Origin: Fodinibacter sp963747405
Lineage (GTDB): Bacteria > Actinomycetota > Actinomycetes > Actinomycetales > Dermatophilaceae
DNA length: 64,000 nt
Direction: 5' to 3'
Assembly: GCA_963747405.1 (NCBI GenBank)
Contig: CAVVFG010000012.1
Span: 62,001 to 126,000, forward strand
Within the stretch, counting starts at the first letter, position 1. The number at the start of each line of letters is the position of its first letter. The notes under the pieces are model-generated. The model saw only the letters and a program-made list of their open reading frames with translations, was not told the DNA's origin and ran no database searches. This document shows positions 52,838 through 61,402 of this stretch, piece after piece. The translations under genes and the position numbers were made by a program.

Positions 52838-52953
52838 CACCGAACCACACGGCCCACCGGCCGAGGGGGCTTCGGTGCGCACCTCCTGCCGGCTGTGGTC
52901 GCTGCTGTGTCGCACGAGGTCGGGTGACAGGATTTCCCCGGAGGTGAGGCCCC

Positions 52954-54459
52954 GTGGAGCACTTGGAAGCCGACGTCGTCGTCATCGGGTCGGGGATGGG
53001 TGGTGGCACCGCCGCCCGGGCGCTGGCTGAGCGCGGGGTCGACGTGCTCGTGCTGGAACGGGGCGAGCGCCTGCGGCGGGAGCCGGAGAACTGGTCGCCG
53101 GAGGAGGTGTTCCTCCGGCGCCGGTACAAGCCGGCCGAGGTGTGGGAGGACGGCGAGGGCCGGACGTTCGCCCCGGGCGTGCACTACGTGGTCGGCGGCA
53201 ACACCAAGGTCTACGGTGCGTCGCTGCCACGCTTTCGCGAGTCGGACTTCGAGGAGGTGGCGCACCTCGACGGGGTGTCGCCGGCGTGGCCGTTCCGGTA
53301 CGCCGACCTCGAGCCCTACTACGGCCGGGCCGAGCAGCTGTACGCCGTGCACGGGACCGCAGGCTCGGACCCCACCGAGCCGTGGCGCAGCGCGCCCTTC
53401 CCGTACGCGGCGCTGCCGCACGAGCCCTACGTCGCCGCGCTGGTCGAGCGGCTGACCACGGCGGGGGTGCACCCGGCATCCACGGCGATGGGAGTCGACC
53501 TGCGACCCGATGGGCGGTGCGTGCGGTGTGCGACCTGTGACGGCTTTCCGTGCCCGCTCGGCGCCAAGTCGGATGCCGAAGTGTGCGGTGTCGACCCTGC
53601 GCTCGCCACCGGGTCGGCGCGGTTGGCGACCGGGGTACGGGTGGAGCGGCTGCTGACCGGGGCCTCCGGTCAGCGGGTGGTGGAGGCGGTGGGGGTCGGG
53701 CCGGCCGGGCCGGTGACGGTTCGCGGTCGACGCTTCGTGGTGTCGGCGGGCGCGGCGAACTCGGCGGCGCTGCTGCTGGCGTCGTCGAGTGCCGAGCACC
53801 CCGACGGGCTGGGCAACTCCTCGGGGAGGCTGGGGCGCAGCTTCATGATGCACAACAACGCCCACATCGCCGCCGTCGACCTGAACCGGCACAACGACGT
53901 GGTCTTCCAGAAGACCGTGATGGTGACCGACTGGTACCACGACGGTGGCGACGGGCACCCGCTGGGCACCGTGCAGGCGATCGGCAAGGTGCAGGGCGTG
54001 ATGATGAAGAGCTGGGCGACCCGGGTGCCGCTGCCGCTGCTCGACGCGATCGCCCGGCGCTCGGTGGAGTGGGTGGTGATGGCCGAGGACCTGCCCGACC
54101 CGGCCAACCGGGTGACGGTGACGGCGCAGGGCCGGATCCGGACCGCGCGGGTGGCGACCAACACCCGCCAGCACGCGCGGCTGCTGGCCCGCGCCAAGCG
54201 GCTCATGCGCGATGCCGGCTACGACGTGGTCTTCACGCAGCCGTTCGACATCAGCATGAACAGCCACATGTGCGGCACGGTCGTGGCGGGGGCGGATGGG
54301 GGAACCAGCGTGCTCGACGGCCACTGCAAGGCCCACGATCTCGACAACCTCTGGGTGGTCGACGCGGGGTTCTTTCCCTCGTCGGCGGCGATGAACCCGG
54401 CCCTGACCATCGCGGCTCAGGCCCTGCGCGTCGTCGCGGAGTCGGACCTCGCCGGCTGA
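52954..54459 (+). CDS. GMC-family FAD oxidoreductase
   Basis: 501 residues. N-terminal FAD motif VVVIGSGMGGGTAARALAERG, the GGNTKVYGASLPRF segment, the ATCDGFPCPLGAK Cys-rich loop near residue 195, and the C-terminal active-site region MNSHMCGTVVAG...DAGFFPSSAAMNPALTI with the conserved His and Asn. It oxidises a sugar or alcohol, possibly a 3-keto-sugar-forming dehydrogenase. GGAGGTGA precedes the GTG at 8-nt spacing. Confidence 0.88.
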   Translation: MEHLEADVVVIGSGMGGGTAARALAERGVDVLVLERGERLRREPENWSPEEVFLRRRYKPAEVWEDGEGRTFAPGVHYVVGGNTKVYGASLPRFRESDFEEVAHLDGVSPAWPFRYADLEPYYGRAEQLYAVHGTAGSDPTEPWRSAPFPYAALPHEPYVAALVERLTTAGVHPASTAMGVDLRPDGRCVRCATCDGFPCPLGAKSDAEVCGVDPALATGSARLATGVRVERLLTGASGQRVVEAVGVGPAGPVTVRGRRFVVSAGAANSAALLLASSSAEHPDGLGNSSGRLGRSFMMHNNAHIAAVDLNRHNDVVFQKTVMVTDWYHDGGDGHPLGTVQAIGKVQGVMMKSWATRVPLPLLDAIARRSVEWVVMAEDLPDPANRVTVTAQGRIRTARVATNTRQHARLLARAKRLMRDAGYDVVFTQPFDISMNSHMCGTVVAGADGGTSVLDGHCKAHDLDNLWVVDAGFFPSSAAMNPALTIAAQALRVVAESDLAG

Positions 54460-54494
54460 CGCGGCGACCCCGACGATCCAGCCGGGTACCCGGG

Positions 54495-54860
54495 TCATCT
54501 GAGGAACCGGCACAGCCGGCGTTCCAGGGCGCTCGTCATCCGCCGTCGCCTCGGGACGGGTGAACGCTGCCGAGCCCGTTTGCGGCGAAGGGCGAGCTTT
54601 CCGCGGGATGCTCCGGGAGACGCCGGCCCGGCGACTGGTGGGTCGCGCGCCACTCGCTCTGACCTCCGACTCGATGCCGGCCGAGCAGCCGCCCGGCTGC
54701 GGATCGCCGGGGTCGGGGCCGGATCCGGGTTCGTGATGCGCTCGGGCCCCGCGACCAGCGGCGGCTCATCGTGCGGGCCGAGTTCCTGTCGCCTGCGCTC
54801 GAGACGATCTGCCGCCGTGAGGTGCGGCTTCCCCAGGTGCGTGCTCTGACGTTGTCTCAT
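54495..54860 (-). CDS. Doubtful small basic protein
   Basis: A 121-codon Arg/Pro-rich frame, the only candidate in the 561-bp gap 54460-55020. Against it: no ribosome site, no recognisable domain, and codon third positions poorer in GC than neighbours (AGA, CAA, GCA, CCA used). A TACGTACG palindrome lies just upstream. It may be spurious or recently acquired. Confidence 0.25.
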   Translation of the reverse strand: MRQRQSTHLGKPHLTAADRLERRRQELGPHDEPPLVAGPERITNPDPAPTPAIRSRAAARPASSRRSERVARDPPVAGPASPGASRGKLALRRKRARQRSPVPRRRRMTSALERRLCRFLR

Positions 54861-54913
54861 GGCTTAAATCGTACGTACGTCCACCGGCAGCCGAGCCGAC
54901 AGCATCAGCGCCC

Positions 54914-54951
54914 TGTGGACAACCACGCGGGTGAACCGCCTCTGTGGACAA
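54914..54951. promoter_or_regulatory. Two DnaA-box-like sites
   Basis: TGTGGACAA occurs at 54914-54922 and 54943-54951, 29 bp apart. Its complement, TTGTCCACA, equals the actinobacterial DnaA-box consensus. No origin genes are nearby. Confidence 0.5.
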
Positions 54952-55020
54952 CCGAGCCCAGCGGCGCCGGCAAGCGTGCCAGCCGACAGCCCGACAAGCC
55001 CCGACAGCCGAGGACCCCAG

Positions 55021-56148
55021 TCAGGCGAAGTGGGCGAGATAGAACTCGCCCGCCACCTGCACGAGCCGGTCGTTGGCCTCGTGCTCCCCGATGGTGGCCC
55101 GCACGCCGTCGGTGCCGTAGGGGCGCACCGTCAGCCCGGTGGCCTCGCACGCCGCCGCGAACTCCGAGCTGAGGTCGCCCAGCCCGAACCACACGAAGTT
55201 GGCCTGCGCATCAGGCAGCACCCATCCTTGCGCCGACAGGGCGGCCACCACCCGCGACCGCTCCGCGACGAGCTCCTTGACCCGAACCTCGAGCTCGTCG
55301 AACGCCTCCAGCGACGCCACCGCCGCCACCTGGGCGAGCGAGTTGACCCCGAAGGGGATCGCCGCCTTGCGCAGCCCCTCGGCGAGCGGTTCGTGCGCCA
55401 CGGCATACCCCACCCGGAGCCCGGCGAGCCCGTACGCCTTGGAGAACGTCCGCAGCACGGCGACGTTCGGCCGCGACCGGTGGATGGCGAGCGCGTCGGG
55501 CGAGTGCGGCGACGTGACGAACTCGAGGTACGCCTCGTCGATGACCACCAGAACGTCAGAAGGCACCTGCTCGAGGAACAGCGCGAGCTCGGTGTCGCCC
55601 ACTGTCGTGCCGGTCGGGTTGTTCGGGGTGCACACGAGCACCATGCGGGTGCGCGGGGAGATCGCCGCCGCCATCGCGGGCAGGTCGTGCCGGTCCCCCG
55701 GACCCAGCGGCACCTGCACCGGAACCGCGCCCGCCAGCGTCACCAGGATCGGGTACGCCTCGAACGACCGCCAGGCGAAGACCACCTCGTCGCCCGGGTC
55801 GCAGGTGGCCGCGATCAGCTGCCCCAGCACCCCCACCGACCCCGGCCCGAGCGCCAGCCGCCCGGCGGGCACGTCGAGACGCGCCGCCAGGGCCGAGGTC
55901 AGCGCGGACACCGCCATGTCGGGGTACCGGTTCATCGAGCCGGCCGCGTCACGCACGACGTCGAGCACCGACGGCAGCGGTGGGTAGGGGTTCTCGTTGC
56001 TGCTGATCTTGTAGGCCGTGACGCCGGGCCGCACCGCCGCCGGGCGGCCCGGCGTGTACGCAGGCACGGCGTCGAGGGCGCTGCGCAGGTGCACTGCCGG
56101 CAGGCCGGCACCGGTCGAGGGAAGGGCGCCCCGGGGGTCGTCGCTCAT
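55021..56148 (-). CDS. hisC: Histidinol-phosphate aminotransferase
   Basis: 375 residues, fold-type I PLP enzyme. The PLP lysine is in RTFSKAYGLAGLRVGY, with NENPYPPLPS and TPNNPTGTTV also present. It converts imidazole-acetol phosphate to histidinol phosphate; the sequence is also compatible with an aromatic aminotransferase (Pat type). The gene is alone, away from other his genes. ATG 56148 lies 7 nt after a TACAGT -10 box, so it is probably leaderless. Confidence 0.88.
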   Translation of the reverse strand: MSDDPRGALPSTGAGLPAVHLRSALDAVPAYTPGRPAAVRPGVTAYKISSNENPYPPLPSVLDVVRDAAGSMNRYPDMAVSALTSALAARLDVPAGRLALGPGSVGVLGQLIAATCDPGDEVVFAWRSFEAYPILVTLAGAVPVQVPLGPGDRHDLPAMAAAISPRTRMVLVCTPNNPTGTTVGDTELALFLEQVPSDVLVVIDEAYLEFVTSPHSPDALAIHRSRPNVAVLRTFSKAYGLAGLRVGYAVAHEPLAEGLRKAAIPFGVNSLAQVAAVASLEAFDELEVRVKELVAERSRVVAALSAQGWVLPDAQANFVWFGLGDLSSEFAAACEATGLTVRPYGTDGVRATIGEHEANDRLVQVAGEFYLAHFA

Positions 56149-56155
56149 GCCGACC

Positions 56156-56161
56156 ACTGTA
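56156..56161 (-). promoter_or_regulatory. Leaderless -10 box of hisC
   Basis: TACAGT on the minus strand, 7 nt before ATG 56148. Confidence 0.55.
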
Positions 56162-56229
56162 GGCAACCCGCCCGACCGGGGTGCCGGACGCACCCGTCCC
56201 CACGCTCCGGCCGGCACGGCCGTGCGTGC

Positions 56230-56235
56230 CACAAT
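56230..56235 (+). promoter_or_regulatory. Leaderless -10-like box
   Basis: CACAAT lies 6 nt before GTG 56242. Confidence 0.45.
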
Positions 56236-56241
56236 GCGCCC

Positions 56242-56628
56242 GTGAAGAACTTCCTGATCCGGGTGGCCGTCAACGGCCTCGCCCTGTGGATGGCCGCCCT
56301 GGTGATCCCCGGGGTCAACCTCGCCAACGGGTCGACCTCCTGGGCCAACAAGCTGCTCACCGTGCTCTTCGTCGCGCTCGTCTTCGGTGTCATCAACGCG
56401 TTCGTCAAGCCCGTCGTCAAGCTGCTCTCGCTGCCGTTCATCGTGCTGACGCTCGGGCTGTTCACCTTCATCGTCAACGCGTTCATGCTGCAGATCACCG
56501 AGTGGATCTGCGACTGGCTCAACCTCGACTTCACCATCGCCGACTTCTTCTGGGATGCCGTGTTCGCGGCCATCGTGATCACCTTCGTCTCCTGGCTGCT
56601 CAACATCCTCCTGCCGGAGGACGACTGA
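56242..56628 (+). CDS. YvlD / phage-holin-4-like small membrane protein
   Basis: 128 residues with four membrane helices (VNGLALWMAALVIPGVNL; LTVLFVALVFGVINAFVKPVVKLLSLP; FIVLTLGLFTFIVNAFML; AAIVITFVSWLLNILLP). The NAFVKPVVKLLSLPF motif is the family signature. Despite the holin-like name, the context is chromosomal and not prophage. The role is unknown, possibly envelope stress. Confidence 0.85.
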   Translation: MKNFLIRVAVNGLALWMAALVIPGVNLANGSTSWANKLLTVLFVALVFGVINAFVKPVVKLLSLPFIVLTLGLFTFIVNAFMLQITEWICDWLNLDFTIADFFWDAVFAAIVITFVSWLLNILLPEDD

Positions 56629-56772
56629 GCCCGCAGGACGACCGAGGAGGTACGCAGCTGGGCCGCCAGGGCCACGGGTGGTACGTCGTACGTCGCGACC
56701 ACGCCCGCCGACATCCAAGCGGGTCTTCGGGCAGGCGCTCCCCGCCAGCACTGCCCGGTGACCGCGGCAGGA

Positions 56773-56778
56773 TAGGTT
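56773..56778 (+). promoter_or_regulatory. Leaderless -10 box of galE
   Basis: TAGGTT lies 7 nt before ATG 56786. Confidence 0.55.
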
Positions 56779-56785
56779 CGACGCC

Positions 56786-57805
56786 ATGCGCGTGCTCGTC
56801 TCCGGTGGAGCCGGATACATCGGCTCCCACACCGTCGTCCAGCTCGTCGAGGCCGGCCACGAGGTCGTCGTCGTCGACTCCTTCGCCAACGCCAAGCCGT
56901 CGGTCGTGGGCCGGGTCGAGGCGCTCACCGGGCAACCCCTGGACGTGCGGTCCTTCGACCTGACCGACCACGACAAGACCGAGCACCTCTTCGCGCACGA
57001 GCGCATCGACGCCGTCATCCACTTCGCGGGCTTCAAGGCGGTCGGCGAGAGCGTGGCCAAGCCGCTGGAGTACTACGAGAACAACATCGGCACGACGTTC
57101 TCGCTGGTGCGCGCGATGCGCCGGCACGGGGTGTCGATGCTGGTGTTCTCGTCGTCCGCCACCGTCTACGGCGCCGACGCCCCGGTGCCGATGACCGAGC
57201 ACCTGCCCACCTCGGCCACCAACCCCTACGGCTGGACCAAGGTGATGCAGGAGCAGATCCTGCGCGACGTCGCCGCCGCCGACCCGCACTGGCGGATCGC
57301 GCTGCTGCGCTACTTCAACCCGGTCGGGGCCCATCCCTCCGGCACGATCGGCGAGGACCCCTCCGACGTGCCCAACAACCTGATGCCGTACATCGCCCAG
57401 GTGGCCGTCGGCCGGCGCGAGAAGCTGTCGATCTACGGCGGCGACTACCCCACCCCCGACGGCACCGGCGTGCGCGACTACATCCACGTCGACGACCTCG
57501 CCGCGGGCCACATCGCGGCCCTGAACCGGCTCGCCACCACCGAGGAACCGGTCTCGACCTGGAACCTCGGCACGGGCCACGGCACCTCGGTGCTCGAGCT
57601 GCTGCACGCGTTCGAGCAGGCCTGCGGCCACGACCTGCCCTACGAGATCGTCGACCGTCGCCCCGGCGACATCGCCGCGTCCTACGCCGACCCCGCCCGC
57701 GCTGAGGGCGAGCTGGGCTGGCGCGCCACCCGAACCGTCGACGACATGTGCGCCGACACCTGGCGCTGGCAGAGCGCCAACCCGCACGGCTACCCCGAGG
57801 ACTGA
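56786..57805 (+). CDS. galE: UDP-glucose 4-epimerase
   Basis: 339 residues, extended short-chain dehydrogenase. NAD motif GGAGYIGSH at residues 7-15, the catalytic YxxxK in NPYGWTKVMQE, and the RYFNPVGAHPSG substrate loop. It interconverts UDP-glucose and UDP-galactose for exopolysaccharide or galactose metabolism. Probably leaderless. Converges with the VOC gene, 4 nt between stops. Confidence 0.93.
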   Translation: MRVLVSGGAGYIGSHTVVQLVEAGHEVVVVDSFANAKPSVVGRVEALTGQPLDVRSFDLTDHDKTEHLFAHERIDAVIHFAGFKAVGESVAKPLEYYENNIGTTFSLVRAMRRHGVSMLVFSSSATVYGADAPVPMTEHLPTSATNPYGWTKVMQEQILRDVAAADPHWRIALLRYFNPVGAHPSGTIGEDPSDVPNNLMPYIAQVAVGRREKLSIYGGDYPTPDGTGVRDYIHVDDLAAGHIAALNRLATTEEPVSTWNLGTGHGTSVLELLHAFEQACGHDLPYEIVDRRPGDIAASYADPARAEGELGWRATRTVDDMCADTWRWQSANPHGYPED

Positions 57806-57809
57806 GCCC

Positions 57810-58304
57810 TCACCCGTTCTGGTCGGGCAGCACCTGGTTGAACCGCAGCATGTTCCCGGCCGGGTCGCGGAAGGCGCAGTCGCGCACACCGTAGAACTGG
57901 TCGGTCGGCTCCTGCAGCACCTCGGACAGCCCGGACGCCCGCACGTGCTCGAACAGCGCGTCGACGTCGTCGCAGCGGAAGATCAGCGGGGTCAGCAGGC
58001 CCTTGGCGAGCAGGGTGTCGATGGCCGCGCGGTCGGCCTCGCTGACGCCGGGGCCGCCGCCGACGGACTGGATCGTGATCTCGAGGCCGGGTTGGGTGGG
58101 GGCGGCGACGCTGAGCCAGCGGAACTCGCCCATGGTGACGTCCTTGGTGACCGCGAGGCCGAGCACGTCGCGGTAGAAGCTGAGCGCCTTCTCGTGGTCG
58201 TCGACCACGAGGAAGCAGTTGGCGACGGCGAGCGACGCGGTGGCCGGCGAACCGGAGGCGGCCGGCATCCCGGCGGTACCTGTGCTGCTGGTGCTGGTGT
58301 CCAT
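57810..58304 (-). CDS. VOC-family (glyoxalase/bleomycin resistance-like) protein
   Basis: 164 residues. A Ser/Thr-rich N-terminal stretch precedes a VOC domain (ANCFLVVDDHEKALSFYRDVLGLAV ... FYGVRDCAFRDPAGNMLRF). Metal-binding positions are partly kept. Ligand unknown. ATG 58304 has TAACCT 7 nt upstream overlapping the end of the AraC gene, so it may have its own leaderless promoter as well as read-through. Confidence 0.85.
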   Translation of the reverse strand: MDTSTSSTGTAGMPAASGSPATASLAVANCFLVVDDHEKALSFYRDVLGLAVTKDVTMGEFRWLSVAAPTQPGLEITIQSVGGGPGVSEADRAAIDTLLAKGLLTPLIFRCDDVDALFEHVRASGLSEVLQEPTDQFYGVRDCAFRDPAGNMLRFNQVLPDQNG

Positions 58305-58311
58305 GGCACCG

Positions 58312-58317
58312 AGGTTA
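58312..58317 (-). promoter_or_regulatory. Leaderless -10 box of the VOC gene
   Basis: TAACCT on the minus strand, 7 nt before ATG 58304, overlapping the AraC-family stop codon. Confidence 0.5.
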
Positions 58318-58746
58318 GGCACGCGGCCCCGCCGGGCGCTTCTCCGATCCTGACCGGGTGCGCGTGGGGCGGTCGGCCTGCTTGGCGACGCATGAGGGGA
58401 TGCCGGCCCGCTCGTCGTGCGACCGCCCGCGGTACGCGCTGGGCGTCTCGCCCATCAGCTCGGTGAACCGCGCGCTGAAGGAGCCCAGCGAGGTGCAGCC
58501 GACCTGCATGCACACGTCGGTGACCGACAGCTCGCCCGAGCGCAGCAGCCACGCCGCCCGCTCGACCCGGCGGGTCATCAGGTGCGTGTAGGGCGTCTCG
58601 CCGAACGCCTCCTTGTAGCTGCGCTGGAAGTGGCCGACCGACATCAGCGCCTCGGCGGCGAGCGCCGGCACGTCGAGGGGCTGCGCGTAGTCGCGGTCCA
58701 TCCGGTCGCGGGCCCGCCGCAGGCGCACCAGGTCTTCTCGCTGCAC
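58315..58746 (-). CDS. AraC-family transcriptional regulator (DNA-binding domain only)
   Basis: 143 residues, essentially just the two helix-turn-helices: LAAEALMSVGHFQRSYKEAFGETPYTHLMTRRVERA and VTDVCMQVGCTSLGSFSARFTELMGETPSAYR. No ligand domain. Ten nt separate its stop from the VOC start, so the pair is functionally linked; AraC-VOC pairs are common in actinobacteria. Confidence 0.88.
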   Translation of the reverse strand: MQREDLVRLRRARDRMDRDYAQPLDVPALAAEALMSVGHFQRSYKEAFGETPYTHLMTRRVERAAWLLRSGELSVTDVCMQVGCTSLGSFSARFTELMGETPSAYRGRSHDERAGIPSCVAKQADRPTRTRSGSEKRPAGPRA

Positions 58747-58832
58747 CCGCCAACGGTGCCACAGCGGGGCACACCGACGTGGGTGGTGTCACACCTCTGA
58801 TGGTTCGGAGCCATCTACGACAGCCTGTAGTT

Positions 58833-58838
58833 TATAGA
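58833..58838 (+). promoter_or_regulatory. Possible -10 of the cyd operon
   Basis: TATAGA within TAGTTTATAGACC, the most AT-rich stretch of the 127-bp gap upstream of cydA. No clear -35 is seen. Confidence 0.4.
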
Positions 58839-58873
58839 CCGTCACGTCGCTAATGACTGCCCAGGAGTCCTGC

Positions 58874-60328
58874 ATGGATGCCGTTGATGTCGCCAGGTGG
58901 CAGTTCGCCATCACGACCGTCTACCACTTCTTGTTCGTCCCGATCACGATCGGCATGTCGCTGATCGTGGCGGTCTTCCACACGGCGTGGCTACGGACGC
59001 GCAAACCCGAGTACTTCAGGCTCACCAAGTTCTTCGGGAAGCTGTTCCTCATCAACTTCGCCCTCGGCCTCGTCACGGGCATCGTGCAGGAGTTCCAGTT
59101 CGGCATGAACTGGTCTGACTACTCGCGCTTCGTCGGCGACATCTTCGGCGCCCCGCTCGCGTTCGAGGCGCTCCTGGCGTTCTTCCTGGAGTCGACCTTC
59201 CTGGGCATCTGGATCTTCGGCTGGGGCCGCCTCCCCGAGAAGCTGCACGTCGCCGCCATCTGGCTGGTGCACATCGGCACGGTGCTGTCGGCCTACTTCA
59301 TCCTCGCGGCCAACTCGTTCATGCAGAACCCGGTCGGCTACAAGTTCAACCCCGACACCGGCCGCGCCGAGATGAGTGACTTCATCGCCGTGCTCACCAA
59401 CAAGGTGCAGCTGGTGACGTTCCCCCACGTCATCGCCTCGGCCTACATGGTCGGTGGTGCGGTCATCATGGGAGTGGCCCTGTGGCTGATGCGCAAGCAC
59501 GCCGGCAGCAGCGACGAGAGCATGTACCGCAAGGCCACCAAGTTCGGTGCGATCTTCGCGCTCGTGGCCTCCCTGGGCGTCATCGTCACCGGCGACGTGC
59601 AGGGCAAGATCATGACCGAGGTGCAGCCGATGAAGATGGCCGCCGCCGAGGGCCTGTACGACACCACGAGCAGCGCACCGTTCTCGGTGCTGTCGGTCGG
59701 CTCGCTCGACGGCAGCTCGGCCACCCGGATCATCGAGATCCCCGGCCTGCTGTCCTTCCTCGCCACCGGCACCTTCGACGGCACCGTCGAGGGCATCAAC
59801 GACCTCCAGGTCTCCGAGCAGGCCAAGGCGCAGGCAGTGGCCGACCAGTACGGGCCGCAGGTCGCCGCCCTGGTCACCGCCAAGAGCTACGCGCCGATCA
59901 TCCCGGTCACCTACTGGTCGTTCCGGATCATGATGGGCCTGGGCTTCCTCACCATGTTCCTCGCCGGCATCACCCTGTGGGGCATCCGCAAGGGCCGCGT
60001 CCCCGTATCCAGGTGGTGGGTCTGGGTGGCAGTGATCACGCCACTGGCACCGGTGTTCGCCAACAGCTTCGGCTGGATCTTCACCGAGGTCGGCCGCCAG
60101 CCCTGGATCGTATACGGCCTGATGACGACGTCGAGCGGCGTCTCCCCGTCGGTCAGCAGCGGTGAGGTGTGGTTCTCGATGATCGCCTACACCCTCGTCT
60201 ACGCGATCCTCGCCGTCATCGAGGTCAAGCTCTTCCTGACCTACGTCCGCCGCGGCGCCGACCCCTTCGAGGAGCCGGCCGACCCAGCGAGCAAGGGCGA
60301 GGACGCCCCGCTCGAGTTCGCCTACTGA
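58874..60328 (+). CDS. cydA: Cytochrome bd oxidase subunit I
   Basis: 484 residues from ATG 58874, which has AGGAG 8 nt upstream (ATG 58853 lacks one). Haem ligands are visible: His18 (VYHFLFVPITIG), His in TFPHVIASAYM and Met in FRIMMGLGFL. GWIFTEVGRQPW is also family-typical. The Q-loop is of the short type. Quinol oxidase with high oxygen affinity, in the membrane. First gene of cydABDC. Confidence 0.95.
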   Translation: MDAVDVARWQFAITTVYHFLFVPITIGMSLIVAVFHTAWLRTRKPEYFRLTKFFGKLFLINFALGLVTGIVQEFQFGMNWSDYSRFVGDIFGAPLAFEALLAFFLESTFLGIWIFGWGRLPEKLHVAAIWLVHIGTVLSAYFILAANSFMQNPVGYKFNPDTGRAEMSDFIAVLTNKVQLVTFPHVIASAYMVGGAVIMGVALWLMRKHAGSSDESMYRKATKFGAIFALVASLGVIVTGDVQGKIMTEVQPMKMAAAEGLYDTTSSAPFSVLSVGSLDGSSATRIIEIPGLLSFLATGTFDGTVEGINDLQVSEQAKAQAVADQYGPQVAALVTAKSYAPIIPVTYWSFRIMMGLGFLTMFLAGITLWGIRKGRVPVSRWWVWVAVITPLAPVFANSFGWIFTEVGRQPWIVYGLMTTSSGVSPSVSSGEVWFSMIAYTLVYAILAVIEVKLFLTYVRRGADPFEEPADPASKGEDAPLEFAY

Positions 60329-60351
60329 GATCGGATCGAGGACACACACTC

Positions 60352-61380
60352 ATGGACCTGCAACTCATCTGGTTCGGCCTCATCGGCCTCCTGTGGGCCG
60401 GCTACCTCGTGCTCGAGGGCTTCGACTTCGGTGTGGGCGCCCTGCTGCCCGTGCTCGGCAAGGGCAAGGACGCCGCCGACACCGAGAAGCGTCGTCGGGT
60501 CATGCTCACCACCATCGGCCCCCACTGGGACGGCAACGAGGTGTGGCTGCTCACCGCCGGCGGCGCGACCTTCGCGGCCTTCCCGGAGTGGTACGCCACG
60601 ATGTTCTCGGGCTTCTACCTGGCCCTGCTGGTGCTCCTCATCGCGCTCATCGTGCGCAACATGGGCTTCGAGTACCGCGGCAAGCGCGACAACCAGGTCT
60701 GGCGGCAGCGCTGGGACTGGGCCATCATCGCCGGCTCGATCATCTCCCCGCTCCTGGTGGGCGTGGCCCTGACCAACGTGGTGCGCGGCCTGCCGATCAA
60801 CCGCGACATGGAGTACGTCGGCAACTTCTTCACGCTCCTGAACCCGATGAGCCTGCTCGGCGGCCTGGTCATCCTGGGCCTGAGCCTCACCCACGGCGCG
60901 TTCTTCCTGGCGCTGAAGACCCGCGGTGACATCCAGCGCGACGCCCGGGCGTTGGGCACCACCATGGGCCTCGGCACCGCGGCGCTGGCCGTCGTCCTGC
61001 TGCTCTGGCTGGGCTTCACCCAGGGCACGATCTGGTCGTGGCTCACCACCGTCGTGGCCGCGGTGGCGCTCCTCGCGGCCATCTACGCGAACACGCAGGC
61101 CAGGGAGGGCTGGGCCTTCATCGGCACCGCAGTCACCATGGCCTCCGCCGTGGCGACGTACTTCCTGACGCTCTACCCGAACGTCATGCCGACCACGCTC
61201 CCCGGCGGCACCTCGCTCACCATCGAGAACGCCTCGAGCAGCGAGCTGACGCTGAAGATCATGACCGTCGCGGCCCTGGTCTTCACGCCGATCGTGCTCG
61301 TCTACACCGGCTACACCTACTGGGTCTTCCGCAAGCGGCTCGGGACGCGGAACATCCCCGCCCCGGTCCCCGTGCCCTGA
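60352..61380 (+). CDS. cydB: Cytochrome bd oxidase subunit II
   Basis: 342 residues, eight to nine membrane helices. Signature LVLEGFDFGVGALLPVLG near the N-terminus and TTIGPHWDGNEVWLL. It follows cydA by 23 nt. Confidence 0.95.
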   Translation: MDLQLIWFGLIGLLWAGYLVLEGFDFGVGALLPVLGKGKDAADTEKRRRVMLTTIGPHWDGNEVWLLTAGGATFAAFPEWYATMFSGFYLALLVLLIALIVRNMGFEYRGKRDNQVWRQRWDWAIIAGSIISPLLVGVALTNVVRGLPINRDMEYVGNFFTLLNPMSLLGGLVILGLSLTHGAFFLALKTRGDIQRDARALGTTMGLGTAALAVVLLLWLGFTQGTIWSWLTTVVAAVALLAAIYANTQAREGWAFIGTAVTMASAVATYFLTLYPNVMPTTLPGGTSLTIENASSSELTLKIMTVAALVFTPIVLVYTGYTYWVFRKRLGTRNIPAPVPVP

Positions 61381-61402
61381 CGAGCCGGACGGCCCACCCC
61401 CG

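Noticed and set aside
56242..56628. Prophage signal from a holin-like protein
   Set aside because: YvlD-type membrane proteins are chromosomal and widespread; no other phage gene is present.
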